A stretch of DNA of 14,032 bases from Euryarchaeota archaeon UBA91. GTDB taxonomy: Archaea; Thermoplasmatota; Poseidoniia; Poseidoniales; Poseidoniaceae. This document shows, in pieces, positions 14,032 through 14,032 of this stretch. The stretch spans positions 1 to 14,032 of the forward strand of contig DAMU01000050.1 of NCBI GenBank assembly GCA_002499705.1, given 5' to 3'. The position numbers were made by a program, and so were the translations under genes. Under the pieces are notes generated by a model that saw only the letters and a list, made by a program, of their open reading frames with translations, was not told the origin of the DNA and made no database searches. Every line of letters begins with the position of its first letter. The stretch's first letter is position 1.

Positions 14032-14032
14032 T

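Noticed and set aside
1..14032. CRISPR array, insertion sequence or prophage
   Set aside because: No regularly spaced repeats, transposase, integrase or phage structural genes are visible on either strand.

Overview
The window looks like a piece of a planktonic archaeal chromosome, most plausibly a marine Thermoplasmata-related lineage of the Marine Group II type. This is an inference. It rests on an archaeal-type asparaginyl-tRNA synthetase, an archaeal-looking RNase P RNA, two tRNA genes with encoded CCA, a mix of Shine-Dalgarno (GGTGAT/GAGG) and apparently leaderless starts with TATA-like boxes, and a very large secreted beta-rich protein with a C-terminal membrane anchor and a Pro/Gln/Tyr-rich tail. 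No 16S rRNA gene is present, so taxonomy stays provisional. Genes are tightly packed and alternate in strand every one to three genes. No gene-free stretch exceeds about 150 bases, and I see no insertion sequence, phage gene or CRISPR array.

Layout, left to right. Bases 1 to about 243 hold the 5' part of the RNase P RNA gene (minus strand, 3' end cut by the window edge). Upstream of it on the same strand is a roughly 1680-residue surface protein (295-5340). Divergent from that is rpiA (ribose-5-phosphate isomerase A), followed by tRNA-Lys(CTT). Converging on the tRNA is a minus-strand group: carbamate kinase, sodN (nickel superoxide dismutase) and sodX (the Ni-SOD maturation protease). Divergent from carbamate kinase is asnS, followed closely by a saccharopine dehydrogenase-family oxidoreductase. 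Converging on these is a minus-strand group: a degenerate family-2 glycosyltransferase-like membrane protein, a phosphoserine-phosphatase-like HAD hydrolase, and a tiny zinc-ribbon ORF whose stop codon overlaps the oxidoreductase stop. Divergent from that group is a family-2 (DPM1-like) glycosyltransferase translationally coupled to a small Par10-like parvulin. The right end holds tRNA-Pro(TGG) on the minus strand and the last 50 codons of an unrecognised gene.

How the parts fit. Most genes are housekeeping: tRNA processing (rnpB), tRNAs, asparaginyl-tRNA synthesis, pentose phosphate metabolism and proline isomerisation. Two parts are accessory. The first is the sodN-sodX pair, a self-contained nickel-dependent superoxide defence: SodX should remove a 21-residue leader to expose the His-Cys nickel hook of SodN. 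It abuts the 3' end of a tRNA gene, a classic place for acquired DNA. The second is cell-surface biology: the giant anchored protein and two divergent glycosyltransferase-fold proteins, which probably act on lipid-linked sugars or surface glycans.

I do not see a wholly new system. The strongest points for follow-up are the Ni-SOD module in a likely archaeon (with an extra C-terminal CxxC), the glycosyltransferase-like protein with degraded catalytic motifs, and the zinc-ribbon mini-gene squeezed between two genes.
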